Of a DNA stretch of 64,000 bases, positions 7,624 to 16,455 are shown one piece after another; the stretch's first letter is position 1, and each line of letters starts with the position of its first letter. Origin of the DNA: Thalassovita autumnalis (GTDB lineage Bacteria; Pseudomonadota; Alphaproteobacteria; Rhodobacterales; Rhodobacteraceae). The position numbers were made by a program, and so were the translations under genes. The notes beneath the pieces are model-generated. The model saw nothing but the letters and a program-made list of their open reading frames with translations. It was not told where the DNA came from and made no database searches. Location: positions 1 through 64,000 of the forward strand of contig NZ_CYSB01000036.1 of the NCBI RefSeq assembly GCF_001458255.1, in the 5' to 3' direction.

Positions 7624-8382
7624 TCAGCGCGGGGGGAGGCGCGTTGCGCCATCAAGACGGATGGTCGTGCCATTCAGGTACGGGTTGGCTACAATCTGCG
7701 CGGCCATCAAAGCGTATTCCTCTGGCGCGCCTAGTCGAGCCGGATGAGGAATGTTGCTGGTGATCTGTGCTGTGACGTCATCGGGCAGGCTTTCCATCAT
7801 TGGTGTATGGAAGAGGCCTGGTGCGATCGTCATGACGCGTATGCCCGCGCGGGCAAACTCACGCGCGGCAGGCAGTGCCATCGAGGCAATGGCACCCTTA
7901 GATGCAGCGTAGGCTGCTTGGCCCAGCTGCCCGTCCTGAAAGGCGACAGACGCGGTGTTCACGATGACGCCGCGCTCGCCCTCGACAGACGCAAGCTCCA
8001 TCATTCGCCGCGCGGCGTGCGTCATGACTGCATAAGTGCCGAAGAGATTGACATCGAGTGTCTTGCGGAAGACGTCAAAGCTGGTCTTGCCATCTCGTCC
8101 CACAATACGGGCGGCTGTCCCGATACCAGCACAGTTGACGGCGATCCTCGGCGTGCCCAGTGCCTGCTCTATTTTCGTAATGGCCGCATCAACGGCTGCA
8201 TCGTCGCTGACGTCTACCTGAGCGGCAACGCCGCCGATTTCCTCGGCAATTCGTACTGCGCCTGCGCCATCAAAGTCCAAAATGCCAACCTTGGCCCCAT
8301 TTGCGGCCAGATGGCGCGCTGTCGCCGCGCCAAGACCACTGGCGCCGCCTGTGACGATGGCCACGTTTCCGTCGATCTGCAT
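7624..8382 (-). CDS. SDR dehydrogenase, probable 3-hydroxyacyl-CoA dehydrogenase
   Basis: A 252-residue short-chain dehydrogenase. It has the NAD motif TGGASGLGAATARHL near the N-terminus, NCAGIG, the catalytic Ser region VIVNTASVAF, YAASK with the catalytic Tyr and Lys, and APGLFHTPMM. The inserted segment AARIVGRDGKTSFDVFRKTL and the ending GTTIRLDGATRLPPR resemble type-2 3-hydroxyacyl-CoA dehydrogenases. It would oxidise the 3-hydroxy ester made by the crotonase to the 3-keto ester. The start at 8382 is preceded by GGGAGGG; the longer frame to 8403 lacks such a site. It is the first gene of the operon. Confidence 0.85.
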   Translation of the reverse strand: MQIDGNVAIVTGGASGLGAATARHLAANGAKVGILDFDGAGAVRIAEEIGGVAAQVDVSDDAAVDAAITKIEQALGTPRIAVNCAGIGTAARIVGRDGKTSFDVFRKTLDVNLFGTYAVMTHAARRMMELASVEGERGVIVNTASVAFQDGQLGQAAYAASKGAIASMALPAAREFARAGIRVMTIAPGLFHTPMMESLPDDVTAQITSNIPHPARLGAPEEYALMAAQIVANPYLNGTTIRLDGATRLPPR

Positions 8383-8408
8383 CCGTCCCTCCCATAGGTG
8401 CATCGGGT

Positions 8409-8431
8409 AATAGTTATGATCTATACCTATT
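8409..8431. promoter_or_regulatory. Palindromic operator before the SDR-ligase operon
   Basis: Arms AATAGTTAT (8409-8417) and ATACCTATT (8423-8431) match at 8 of 9 positions across a 5-base spacer. The site lies 26 bases upstream of the SDR start. Size and symmetry fit a MarR dimer site, so the operon's own MarR (6384-6845) is the likely ligand. No binding data are available. Confidence 0.5.
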
Positions 8432-8462
8432 TGTGTTCGGACCTGTCAAGCCGGTCTGCGGG

Positions 8463-8885
8463 CTATCTGTTAGGAAGTGCTTTCGCCGCCAATGCAAGAA
8501 ACGTTTTGCGTTCAGAGCTGTCCAACTGGCCGAGGATTTCATCCTGAAGATCGCGCACAACAGGCGTTACTTGAGCCAAAAGCTTGGCGCCGCTTTCTGT
8601 CAGGTTTACCACGCGCGCCCGCCTGTCAGACACGCTTGGCATGCGCGCAATAAGCCCCTTGGCTTCAAGGCGGTCGATCACCCCGCCGATGGTTGCCTTG
8701 TCGTAGGCGATCAAGGCCGCGATGCTTGCCTGATCCGCGCCGGGGTGCGCCCCGATGGCGTCAAGCGCCGCAAACTGTACTGGCGTCAGCTCGAGCCCCA
8801 ACTTTTTTAGCCGCATTGCAAATACCTGCGTCGAGAGTTGGTGAAGCCTCCTGATGAGGTGGCCCGCCATGTGCTGCGCTTCCAT
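8463..8885 (-). CDS. MarR-family regulator, MobR-like
   Basis: A 140-residue MarR protein: MAGHLIRRLHQLSTQVFAMR, LGLELTPVQFAALDAIGAHP, ADQASIAALIAYDKATIGGV, IDRLEAKGLIARMPSVSDRR. The start at 8885 has AAGGAG six bases upstream; the frame is open to 8939. It is transcribed away from the mobA-like monooxygenase at 9002, with a palindrome in between. In Comamonas testosteroni the MarR-type repressor MobR controls mobA and senses 3-hydroxybenzoate, so the same pairing here supports that role. Similarity to MobR itself was not tested. Confidence 0.82.
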   Translation of the reverse strand: MEAQHMAGHLIRRLHQLSTQVFAMRLKKLGLELTPVQFAALDAIGAHPGADQASIAALIAYDKATIGGVIDRLEAKGLIARMPSVSDRRARVVNLTESGAKLLAQVTPVVRDLQDEILGQLDSSERKTFLALAAKALPNR

Positions 8886-8935
8886 GTCGCTCTCCTTGGT
8901 TTGGGGCACGATACTCTGGCTGATATGGGGTGTAC

Positions 8936-8963
8936 ACATACTACTTGACTGAAATTAGTATGT
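8936..8963. promoter_or_regulatory. Inverted repeat between mobR-like and mobA-like genes
   Basis: ACATACTA (8936-8943) and TAGTATGT (8956-8963) are perfect complements separated by 12 bases, in an AT-rich gap between two divergent starts. It is the probable operator of the MarR protein at 8463-8885, able to control both directions. Confidence 0.55.
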
Positions 8964-9001
8964 ATGCAAACTAAATAGCAATAATCGCAAGAGAGGCATT
9001 C

Positions 9002-10897
9002 ATGCAATATCATCTCGACGGCTTCCTTCCCGGTGATCCGGATGTATTCCCCGCAGACCCAGATCGCTCGCGAAAGGGCAGTGGGTTATCAGATAAAGTC
9101 GATGTGTTAATCGCGGGCTGCGGGCCGGCCGGCCTGTGCCTTGCGGCCCAATTGGCGCGTTTCCCTGAGATTTCCACAATGATAGTCGAGCCGAAGTCAG
9201 GCCCGATGGAGAAGGGGCAGGCAGACGGCATCAATCTACGTTCCATGGAGATGTTTCAGGCCTTCGGCTTTGCCGAGAAGATCAAGCGCGAAAGCCTCTG
9301 GATCAATGAAACCACGTTCTGGACACCAAGTCAGAAAACGCCGTCTCATATCAGCCGGGCGGGCCGTGTCGAAGATGTGGCCGACGGGCTTTCGGAAATG
9401 CCGCATGTTCTGATTAACCAGGCGCGCATTCACGATATGTTCCTCGACCTGATGCGAAATTCGCCGTCTCGGCTTGAGCCGAACTACCAGCTGCAAGTGG
9501 TTGATGTTGCAGTTGACCCAGATGCATCGGACCACCCCGTGAGCGTTACTTTGGAGCACACCGCGCCAGAAAAGCGGGGGCAGTTTGAGACAATCCGCGC
9601 CAACTATGTCGTCGGCTGTGACGGTGCGCGCAGCAATGTGCGCCGTGCCATTGGGGGTAAACTGCATGGGGATTCTGCGCATCAGGCCTGGGGGGTGATA
9701 GATGTGCTCGCGGTTACGGATTTTCCCGACATCCGCATGAAATCCATCATCCAGTCAGGGGCGGGCAACATGCTCGTTCTGCCCCGCGAAGGGGGGTACC
9801 TTGTGCGGCTCTACGTTGAGCTGGATAAACTGGATGAAGCCGAGCGAGTGGCCGACCGCGGGCTTGGCGTAGATGATATCATCAATAGTGCGCAAGCCAT
9901 CCTGCGCCCGCATTCCTTCGATGTAAAAGAAGTCGTTTGGTGGTCAATCTATGAAGTCGGACACCGCCTGACCGATAGGTTTGATGACGTTCCTGAGCAA
10001 GAGCGCGGTGTCCGTACGCCACGCGTTTTTACAGCGGGGGATGCCTGCCACACCCACAGCCCGAAGGCGGGTCAAGGCATGAATGTCTCCATGGGGGATA
10101 CGTTCAATCTCGGCTGGAAGCTGATCTCGGTCCTAACCGGACGCGCCAAAGCAAGCCTGCTACACAGCTATTCTGTCGAACGACGAGGTGCGGCAAAGGC
10201 CCTGATCGACTATGATCATGCCTGGTCTCGTACAGTTGGGGCAGCTAGTGAATCCTCGGCTGAGGAAGACATGCCTCTTGTGCAGAAAAAGTTCATCGAA
10301 GGCGGGCGCTTCACTGCTGGCCTCACTGTAAAGTATCCACCGTCTGATCTTGTCGCGGCGCACCATGCGCAAGACCTTGCGACGGGGTTTGAAATTGGAA
10401 CGCGGTTTCACTCGGCGCCAGTTGTTCGTCTAGCAGACGCCAAGCCTATGGAATTGGGCCATGTTGTTGAAGCGGGTGTGCGCTGGACGCTTTTCGTCTT
10501 CGCCCCAAAAGACGACGCTCCTCTGCGCGCCTTGTGCGACCATCTAAATGCTGATGCCTCTTCACCGTTGAAAATGTTCCGCCAAGAGGGCGACGACACC
10601 GATAGGCTGATTGATGTCCGGGCTGTTTATCAACAGGGGTTTCGTGCCCTGGAGCACGTTCAAATGCACCCGTTGCTACGCCCAGCTAAGGGTGTTTATG
10701 GACTGACTGACTACGAAAAGGTTTTCTGTGCGACACCCGAAAGTGACATTTTCGATCTGCGTCAGATCAATCGTGAAGAAGGCTGCATCGTTTTGGTGCG
10801 TCCTGATCAATACATTGCCAGTGTTCTGCCGCTTGGCGACCGTACAAGACTAACAGAATATTTCACACGAATAATGCTCAACAGTGTCTCTGACTGA
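9002..10897 (+). CDS. mobA: FAD monooxygenase, 3-hydroxybenzoate 4-monooxygenase-like (MobA)
   Basis: A 631-residue flavin aromatic hydroxylase. The FAD dinucleotide motif is VLIAGCGPAGLCLAAQLA (about 36-53), CDGARSNVRRAIGG is near 208, and the second FAD motif GDACHTHSPKAGQGMNVSMG is near 340. A thioredoxin-like C-terminal domain of about 180 residues follows, as in phenol hydroxylase and MobA. Opening MQYHLDGFLPG, NQARIHD and MRNSPSRLEPNY agree closely with what I recall of C. testosteroni MobA (639 residues), which turns 3-hydroxybenzoate into protocatechuate with NADPH. AAGAGAGG precedes the ATG. The nearby CoA-ligase operon could feed it if its substrate is 3-hydroxylated. Phenol 2-monooxygenase is the main alternative. 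Confidence 0.85.
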   Translation: MQYHLDGFLPGDPDVFPADPDRSRKGSGLSDKVDVLIAGCGPAGLCLAAQLARFPEISTMIVEPKSGPMEKGQADGINLRSMEMFQAFGFAEKIKRESLWINETTFWTPSQKTPSHISRAGRVEDVADGLSEMPHVLINQARIHDMFLDLMRNSPSRLEPNYQLQVVDVAVDPDASDHPVSVTLEHTAPEKRGQFETIRANYVVGCDGARSNVRRAIGGKLHGDSAHQAWGVIDVLAVTDFPDIRMKSIIQSGAGNMLVLPREGGYLVRLYVELDKLDEAERVADRGLGVDDIINSAQAILRPHSFDVKEVVWWSIYEVGHRLTDRFDDVPEQERGVRTPRVFTAGDACHTHSPKAGQGMNVSMGDTFNLGWKLISVLTGRAKASLLHSYSVERRGAAKALIDYDHAWSRTVGAASESSAEEDMPLVQKKFIEGGRFTAGLTVKYPPSDLVAAHHAQDLATGFEIGTRFHSAPVVRLADAKPMELGHVVEAGVRWTLFVFAPKDDAPLRALCDHLNADASSPLKMFRQEGDDTDRLIDVRAVYQQGFRALEHVQMHPLLRPAKGVYGLTDYEKVFCATPESDIFDLRQINREEGCIVLVRPDQYIASVLPLGDRTRLTEYFTRIMLNSVSD

Positions 10898-11495
10898 ATC
10901 CAATTCAGCCTTCAATTGATGCTGATGTCGCTTGTTTCTGAAGGTCGGCGCAACGCCATCGAACCGCAGTAGATCTCGGAAGTAATTGGCTGGTCTGGAA
11001 ATGCCTGCCGGCTGTGTTGCCAGTTACATTCGGTTGCCGAAATCTGTCTATGTCAAAGCGGCGTACGAGTGACCGTCGCCATTGCCTAAGTAATTTATTT
11101 ATTGGGCAAAGTTGCTTGATTGCCGGCATCAGTACTGAAGGCGAGGCGAGCTCTAAGCGTAAAGTCTCAGACATCAAGGCAGTGCGCCATCAGGACAATT
11201 GCCATGATGCCGCTGTTGCGCAGAGCATCTCAGCGCTCTTGCAACGGGAAAAAGGCAGGCGTCTAGGACCCGAGCGAGCCTTAACTTTGCCGATGCGTCG
11301 TCTTGGGCGGGGACGATCTCACGGCGAAAATATGAAAATTTTACTTAATATCAAGTTCTTAAGTATTAATGGAGGTTCCAAAGGGCGAAGTGCCCTTGCG
11401 CGACTCCTCATGCAGAAGTAGCGTCTAAGCAATATGTAAAACTTAGTTTTGCATAGTAAAACAACTCAAGGATCGAGTGTCAAGGGAGGAGTGAC
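10898..11495. other. Gene-poor stretch before the TRAP operon
   Basis: About 600 bases separate the monooxygenase from the TRAP operon. Open frames exist (11014-11421 plus, 10905-11177 minus), but neither has a ribosome site, a recognisable domain or coding-like codon use. The last 170 bases are AT-rich and contain the palindrome at 11435-11453 and an ACTTAA/TTAAGT repeat (11343-11348, 11359-11364). This is the likely promoter region of the next operon. Confidence 0.5.
11435..11453. promoter_or_regulatory. Palindrome upstream of dctP, possible IclR site
   Basis: TGTAAAACTTAGTTTTGCA has 9-base arms matching at 8 positions around a single central base. It lies 43 bases before the dctP start. 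The operon's own IclR regulator (14394-15173) is the natural candidate to bind it. Confidence 0.45.
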
Positions 11496-12545
11496 ATGCG
11501 TTTTCTAAAATCGATGGCTTTTGTGGCCGGGGTGGCTGCGGCTGCAACAGGTGCTCATGCGCAAACAGTATTGTTGCATGGTGAGGCAGGTCCCAACCGG
11601 GGTGCGCGCGCAGCGGCGCTGCAGTGGTATGCAGATCAGGTTTCTGAAAGATCCGCAGGCGATCTGCAAATTGACATCCAATGGGGTGGGGCATTGTTCA
11701 AGGCAAACGCTGCCCTGTCTGGCATCAAGGATGGTGTGTCTGACATGGGTTCATTGATTGCGGTTTACTACCCGCAGGAAATGGCCGCTTACGGTATCGC
11801 CGATCTGCCGCTGGACAATCCGGATGCCTGGGTTGGCATGCGTGCAACGGATGAGTTCATGCGCGCAAATGCAGCGGTGCAAGCAGACCTGGCAGCGAAG
11901 AACCTTGTTTACATCGGAACCTGGACCACCAGCCAGGTCAATATCGGCTGTAAAGGCGCGGCCATTCGTACCGCCGAGGATGTCACAAATCTGAAAGTGC
12001 GCGGTGTCGGCGCTTACGGCAAAGTCTTTGGTGAAATGGGTGCCAATATGGTGCGCATGTCAATCTATGACGCCTATCAGGGGCTGGACACCGGACTTAT
12101 CGATTGTTCTCAGGGCTACTCCTATGCCGTTGCGGCGTTGAAACAATACGAAGTCATGGACAGCTACACCAAGCTGAACTGGGGCCAGGTTGGCGGTGTC
12201 GGCATCTTTATGAACAAAGACACCCACGACTCGCTCACGGCGGATCAGCAGGCTCTACTGGCCGCAACTGGGGCGGACATGGCCGATGAATTTGGCCGGA
12301 TGATTATCGCTGCCAATGACAAGGCTGTTGCTCAGATGTCTGAGAATGGCGTGGAGATCATCGAACTGGATGACGCGGAGCGCACCAAGCTTGTAACCAA
12401 GGGTGAGCAATTCGTGAACGCCTGGGTTGAGACCGCGACCAAGGCGGGTCTTCCAGGGCAGGACATGCTGGATGAGTACCAAGGGCTGTTGGCGAAATGG
12501 ACAGCTAAGCGGGATAGCGAAGGCTACCCCTGGGCACAAAACTAA
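11496..12545 (+). CDS. dctP: TRAP transporter substrate-binding protein DctP
   Basis: A 349-residue periplasmic binding protein. A signal peptide covers residues 1-23 and ends in GAHAQ. The mature part shows DctP-family blocks: WGGALFKANAALSGIKDGVSDMG (about 64-86), then NIGCKGAAIRTAEDVTNLKVR with the conserved Arg for carboxylate binding, and GLIDCSQGYSYAV. It should capture an organic acid in the periplasm and hand it to the DctQM membrane parts, which follow directly. GGGAGGAG precedes the ATG. The ligand is unknown; the CoA-dependent genes downstream suggest a monocarboxylic or dicarboxylic acid rather than a C4-dicarboxylate for the TCA cycle. Confidence 0.9.
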   Translation: MRFLKSMAFVAGVAAAATGAHAQTVLLHGEAGPNRGARAAALQWYADQVSERSAGDLQIDIQWGGALFKANAALSGIKDGVSDMGSLIAVYYPQEMAAYGIADLPLDNPDAWVGMRATDEFMRANAAVQADLAAKNLVYIGTWTTSQVNIGCKGAAIRTAEDVTNLKVRGVGAYGKVFGEMGANMVRMSIYDAYQGLDTGLIDCSQGYSYAVAALKQYEVMDSYTKLNWGQVGGVGIFMNKDTHDSLTADQQALLAATGADMADEFGRMIIAANDKAVAQMSENGVEIIELDDAERTKLVTKGEQFVNAWVETATKAGLPGQDMLDEYQGLLAKWTAKRDSEGYPWAQN

Positions 12546-12547
12546 CG

Positions 12548-13057
12548 GTGCTGACGGCTATGTCGAACGTGCTTGATCGTGTTTTGCTCGGCGTTGCCGC
12601 TCTGGCTGTGATTGGGATGGGAGGCCTGATCACAGCCAACGTTCTGGCACGTCTGGTCGGTTGGAACATCCCTGACAGCAACATCATCGTTGAAGAGCTG
12701 ATGCTGGCTGCTGTTTTGCTGCCCCTGTCCATCGCGACAGCGCAGCGCGCCCATGTGGTGGTCGAGTTCGTATCGAACTGGTTCCCCGAACGGGTGCGAT
12801 CCTGGTTGGTTGTACTGGGGTCATTCGTTGGGCTGCTGGCGCTTGCCCCCCTGACCTATGCCGGAGCGCGCGCATTTATGGGCGAATGGGGATCGGGCAG
12901 CTTTTATTTTGGTGATCTGGGATTGCCAAAATGGCCGGGGCGTTTGGTTTACACATTGGCCTTGGCGGTGTGCTGGTTGCGCCTGGCCATGCTGATGCTG
13001 GGCGATATTGCGACCATCGCCAAAGGTGGCGTCGTCAAAGATAAAGAGGCACATTAA
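12548..13057 (+). CDS. dctQ: TRAP transporter small membrane subunit DctQ
   Basis: A 169-residue membrane protein with four hydrophobic segments (around VLLGVAALAVIGMGGLITAN, ELMLAAVLLPLSIATAQ, WLVVLGSFVGLLALAPLTYA and LVYTLALAVCWLRLAMLML), the DctQ layout. It starts at GTG 12548, two bases after the dctP stop; an ATG at 12560 is an alternative start. Its TAA overlaps the dctM ATG by one base. It links the binding protein to the large permease in the inner membrane. Confidence 0.87.
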   Translation: MLTAMSNVLDRVLLGVAALAVIGMGGLITANVLARLVGWNIPDSNIIVEELMLAAVLLPLSIATAQRAHVVVEFVSNWFPERVRSWLVVLGSFVGLLALAPLTYAGARAFMGEWGSGSFYFGDLGLPKWPGRLVYTLALAVCWLRLAMLMLGDIATIAKGGVVKDKEAH

Positions 13058-14397
13058 TGGATCCCGCGACGATTGGACTGCTGGCCTTTGCCAGCGTGCT
13101 GGTGCTGTTGGCGCTACGGGTGCCGATTGCATTTGCTCTGGGGGCTGTGGCGGTTGCCGCAACCTTTATCATCTTTGCCTTTCGCACGGGCAGCTTTATG
13201 CCGGAACGGGCGCTGCGGGCGACCACGTCGATGGTGTTCAACAACTCCTTCGATCTGGTTCACTCCTACTCGCTGTCGATGATCCCGTTGTTCGTGGCCC
13301 TTGGGCACATCGCTTACCGGGCTGAAATCACCACCAAGATCTATTTCGCAGCCAAAGTGTGGATGACCAGGATCCCCGGGGGCGTCGCCATGGCCAGCGT
13401 CATCGGATGTGGCGGGTTTTCCGCGATCACCGGATCTTCGATCGCTTGTGCCTCGACCATGGGGCGCATCTGCACGCCTGAGATGTTGCGGATGGGATAT
13501 GATCCGCGCCTTGCAACCGCCAGCGTTGCGGCTGGCGGCACCCTGGGATCGTTGATCCCGCCGTCGGTCTTGTTCATCATCTACGGGATCTTCACCGAAA
13601 CGTCGATTTCCAAGCTGTTTCTGGCTGGTATCTTGCCGGGGTTGCTGACTTTGGCGGGCTTTCTGCTGGTGATCTGGGTTTGGGTGATGCGTAACCCTGA
13701 AATCGCACCCGAGGTGGGGCAGGTCTATTCAGCCAGCGAACGCCGGGAGGCTGCGATTGCGGCTTGGCCCGCCCTGATGCTGTTCGTGGTCATCGTTGGT
13801 GGGATCTACGGCGGCATTTTCACCGCGACCGAGGCCGCCGCGGTTTGTGTTACTGCCGCGACCCTGATCGGATTTGCGCAGGGCACGCTGACCTTCACCG
13901 GGCTATGGGACAGTGTGAAGGAGACATGTGTTCAAACGGCGGCGGTCTTCTTTATTGCTGCAGGCGCCAAGGTGTTCGTGTCGTTCATCGCTCTGACGGG
14001 GATTGCGCCGGTCATTGTCGAAACGGTGTCCGGCGCGGATTTGCCTGTTGTCACGCTGATGATCTGCATTGCCCTGATCTATCTGTTGTTGGGCATGTTC
14101 CTGGACCCTATCGGGATTATGGTTCTGACCTTGCCCCTGCTGGTGCCTCTGGTCGAAAGCTACGGTTTGAACCTGATCTGGTTCGGCGTGGTGGTGATCA
14201 AGCTGCTGGAAATCGGTCTGATCACGCCGCCGGTTGGGCTGAATGTTTTCGTGATCGCAAATGTGGTTGGCAAGGACGCCCCGATTGATCGGATCTTTGC
14301 TGGGATCGCGCGGTTTCTTTCGGTCGACATGGTGGTGTTGCTGCTGATCATGAGTTTTCCGATACTGTCCCTCCTTATTCCTTTGGGGGCACGATGA
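13057..14397 (+). CDS. dctM: TRAP transporter large permease DctM
   Basis: A 446-residue polytopic membrane protein with about 12 segments. DctM features seen include VIGCGGFSAITGSSIACAST (about 112-131), AAGGTLGSLIPPSVLFIIYG (about 157-176), IFTATEAAAVCVTAATLIGF, GMFLDPIGIMVLTLPLLVPL and LITPPVGLNVFVIANVVG. It drives substrate uptake with a sodium gradient. It is coupled by one base to dctQ and by four bases to the IclR gene, so transporter and regulator are co-transcribed. Confidence 0.92.
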   Translation: MDPATIGLLAFASVLVLLALRVPIAFALGAVAVAATFIIFAFRTGSFMPERALRATTSMVFNNSFDLVHSYSLSMIPLFVALGHIAYRAEITTKIYFAAKVWMTRIPGGVAMASVIGCGGFSAITGSSIACASTMGRICTPEMLRMGYDPRLATASVAAGGTLGSLIPPSVLFIIYGIFTETSISKLFLAGILPGLLTLAGFLLVIWVWVMRNPEIAPEVGQVYSASERREAAIAAWPALMLFVVIVGGIYGGIFTATEAAAVCVTAATLIGFAQGTLTFTGLWDSVKETCVQTAAVFFIAAGAKVFVSFIALTGIAPVIVETVSGADLPVVTLMICIALIYLLLGMFLDPIGIMVLTLPLLVPLVESYGLNLIWFGVVVIKLLEIGLITPPVGLNVFVIANVVGKDAPIDRIFAGIARFLSVDMVVLLLIMSFPILSLLIPLGAR

Positions 14398-15173
14398 TGG
14401 GCAGCGACGAAAAAGACCGCAAATTCGCCACCACTCTGGCGCGGGGGCTCAGCGTACTGCGGGCATTCCGCGCCAGCGATGATGGGCTGACACACACGCA
14501 GATCGCTGAGCGGACGGGATTGCCCAAGCCGACGCTGACCCGTTTGACCTATACGCTGAGCCAGCTGGGCTATCTGAGCCACGCCGGGCGAAACGATAAG
14601 TTTCGATTGGGGCCCTCCGTTCTGTTGCTGGGATCTGTGGCGCAGGTGTCGATCAGCTTTGTCGAGATGGCGTCTGAAGCGATGCAGAAACTTGCGGATA
14701 GCAGTGGGACGCTTGCGCTGATCGCGATGCAAGATGCCGACCGTATGATGTTGGCGCGGACCTGGCGGCCACAGAACACCGCCTCGATCTGGCTGGAACC
14801 CGGTCACAGGCTGGATCTGTTCGGGTCCTCGTCCGGTTTGGCGACTTTGGCCGCAATGGGGGAGGAGCAGTTTGCAGCGTTGTCACCGACGGAGGACCAG
14901 CGCGCGATGCGTCAGCGTGGCTATGAGCAACTGCTTGAGCGGGGCTTTGTGATCACGCCAGCAGATACCCAATATACCCGCCGGATCCATGCGGTCAGTG
15001 TGCCGTTCTTTGCAGGGGAATATGGTGCGCCAGTTTCCTTTACTTGCGGTGCATTGCCCAAAGATCTGGACCTAGAGCGGATGGAACAGGAGGTTGGCCC
15101 GGCGTTGCGCGATCTGGTCCGTGATCTGGAGCGCCGCACGGGCCGTGCCCCCACGCTGGCACGCCGGGGATGA
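14394..15173 (+). CDS. IclR-family transcriptional regulator
   Basis: A 259-residue IclR protein. The N-terminal winged helix reads FATTLARGLSVLRAFRASDD, LTHTQIAERTGLPKPTLTRL and LSQLGYLSHAGRNDKFRLG. The effector domain follows with VEMASEAMQKLADSSGTLAL, FVITPADTQYTRRIHAVSVP and the ending GPALRDLVRDLE. Its ATG lies inside the last codons of dctM. IclR proteins near catabolic operons usually sense the substrate or its CoA ester, and this one probably controls the operon from the site at 11435-11453. A gap of about 100 bases follows before the thiolase. Confidence 0.88.
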   Translation: MMGSDEKDRKFATTLARGLSVLRAFRASDDGLTHTQIAERTGLPKPTLTRLTYTLSQLGYLSHAGRNDKFRLGPSVLLLGSVAQVSISFVEMASEAMQKLADSSGTLALIAMQDADRMMLARTWRPQNTASIWLEPGHRLDLFGSSSGLATLAAMGEEQFAALSPTEDQRAMRQRGYEQLLERGFVITPADTQYTRRIHAVSVPFFAGEYGAPVSFTCGALPKDLDLERMEQEVGPALRDLVRDLERRTGRAPTLARRG

Positions 15174-15272
15174 GTCCCCTCAGAACATTGCGTTTTTCTG
15201 CCCGCTTCAATGCTTCGTTAACGGGCTGATGCTGGGCAAAACGCTGATTAAGTTGGATAAGGAAAAATCGTG

Positions 15273-16445
15273 ATGGAACAGGCTGTTCTGGTCTCCACTG
15301 CCCGCACAGGGCTTGCGAAGGCGTTTCGCGGATCGCTGAACACAACACATGGGGCCGCGATGGGGGCTCATGTGGTCGAACATGCTGTGGCCCGCGCTGG
15401 TATTGATCCGGCTTCGGTTGAAGACGTGATCATGGGCTGCGGCTACCCGCAGGGGGCAACAGGTCAGAACATCGCCCGACAGATTGCGCTGCGTGCGGGG
15501 CTGGGACTGGGTGCGGCAGGTCAGACGGTCAACCGGTTCTGTTCGTCCGGGCTGCAGGCCATCGCAATGGCGGCGCAGGCCATCAAGGCAGACGGTGCCG
15601 GCGTCATGGTGGCTGGCGGGCTGGAGAGCATTTCCATGGTCCAGCCCGAAAACAAACCGGTGCGTGATCCGTGGCTCTCTGAGCATATGCCGGACATCTA
15701 CATGACCATGATCGAAACCGCTGACATTGTCGCGCAACGCTATGGCGTCAGCCGCCAGGCGCAGGATGACTACGCTCTGCTGTCCCAGCAGCGCATCGCT
15801 GCGGCGCAACAGTCCGGTCTGTTTCAGGATGAAATTGTCGCGATGGAAACCGTCATGGCGGTCAAGGACCGTGACACTGGCGCGGTATCCAGCCAGACTG
15901 TTGTGGTGGATGGGGACGAATGCAACCGCCCGACAACAACCATTGACGGGCTTGCCGGCCTTGCACCTGTGCGTGAGGGGGGATTTGTCACCGCTGGCAA
16001 TGCGTCGCAGCTGTCCGATGGGGCTGCAGCGCTTGTTGTGATGCCTGAGAGTGAAGCCGCGCGGCAAAACGTAACACCGCTGGGCGCCTTCAAGGGGTTC
16101 GCGGTGGCAGGGTGCGCCCCGGATGAAATGGGGATCGGTCCTGTCTTTGCCGTGCCGCGCCTGCTGGAGCGCCACGGGCTGACGGTGGATGACATCGATC
16201 TTTGGGAGTTGAATGAGGCGTTTGCCAGTCAGGTGCTATACTGCCGCGACCACCTGCAGATCGACCCGGATAAGCTGAACGTCAACGGGGGATCGATCGC
16301 GATTGGGCATCCCTTTGGGATGACGGGTGCGCGGATGGTGGGCCACCTTTTGTTGGAAGGGCAGCGGCGCAAAGCCAAGCTGGGCGTTGTGACGATGTGC
16401 GTTGGCGGCGGCATGGGGGCCGCTGGCTTGGTAGAGATTTTCTAA
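15273..16445 (+). CDS. Acetyl-CoA acyltransferase (thiolase)
   Basis: A 390-residue thiolase. The nucleophilic Cys is in NRFCSSGLQAIAMAA near residue 90, the His is in GGSIAIGHPFGMTGARM, and the second Cys in CVGGGMGAAG close to the end. NEAF (LWELNEAFASQVLYCRD) is also present. It would cleave the final 3-ketoacyl-CoA to acetyl-CoA plus a shortened acyl-CoA. The start is the ATG at 15273 with AAGGA upstream; a GTG one codon earlier is possible. Ten bases separate it from the next gene. Gene order thiolase, large dehydrogenase, small dehydrogenase resembles pimBCD of Rhodopseudomonas. Confidence 0.9.
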   Translation: MEQAVLVSTARTGLAKAFRGSLNTTHGAAMGAHVVEHAVARAGIDPASVEDVIMGCGYPQGATGQNIARQIALRAGLGLGAAGQTVNRFCSSGLQAIAMAAQAIKADGAGVMVAGGLESISMVQPENKPVRDPWLSEHMPDIYMTMIETADIVAQRYGVSRQAQDDYALLSQQRIAAAQQSGLFQDEIVAMETVMAVKDRDTGAVSSQTVVVDGDECNRPTTTIDGLAGLAPVREGGFVTAGNASQLSDGAAALVVMPESEAARQNVTPLGAFKGFAVAGCAPDEMGIGPVFAVPRLLERHGLTVDDIDLWELNEAFASQVLYCRDHLQIDPDKLNVNGGSIAIGHPFGMTGARMVGHLLLEGQRRKAKLGVVTMCVGGGMGAAGLVEIF

Positions 16446-16455
16446 GAGGCGAAAC

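Noticed and set aside
11014-11421. A 135-codon plus-strand open frame before the TRAP operon
   Set aside because: There is no ribosome site, no domain, irregular composition, and it overlaps the likely promoter region.
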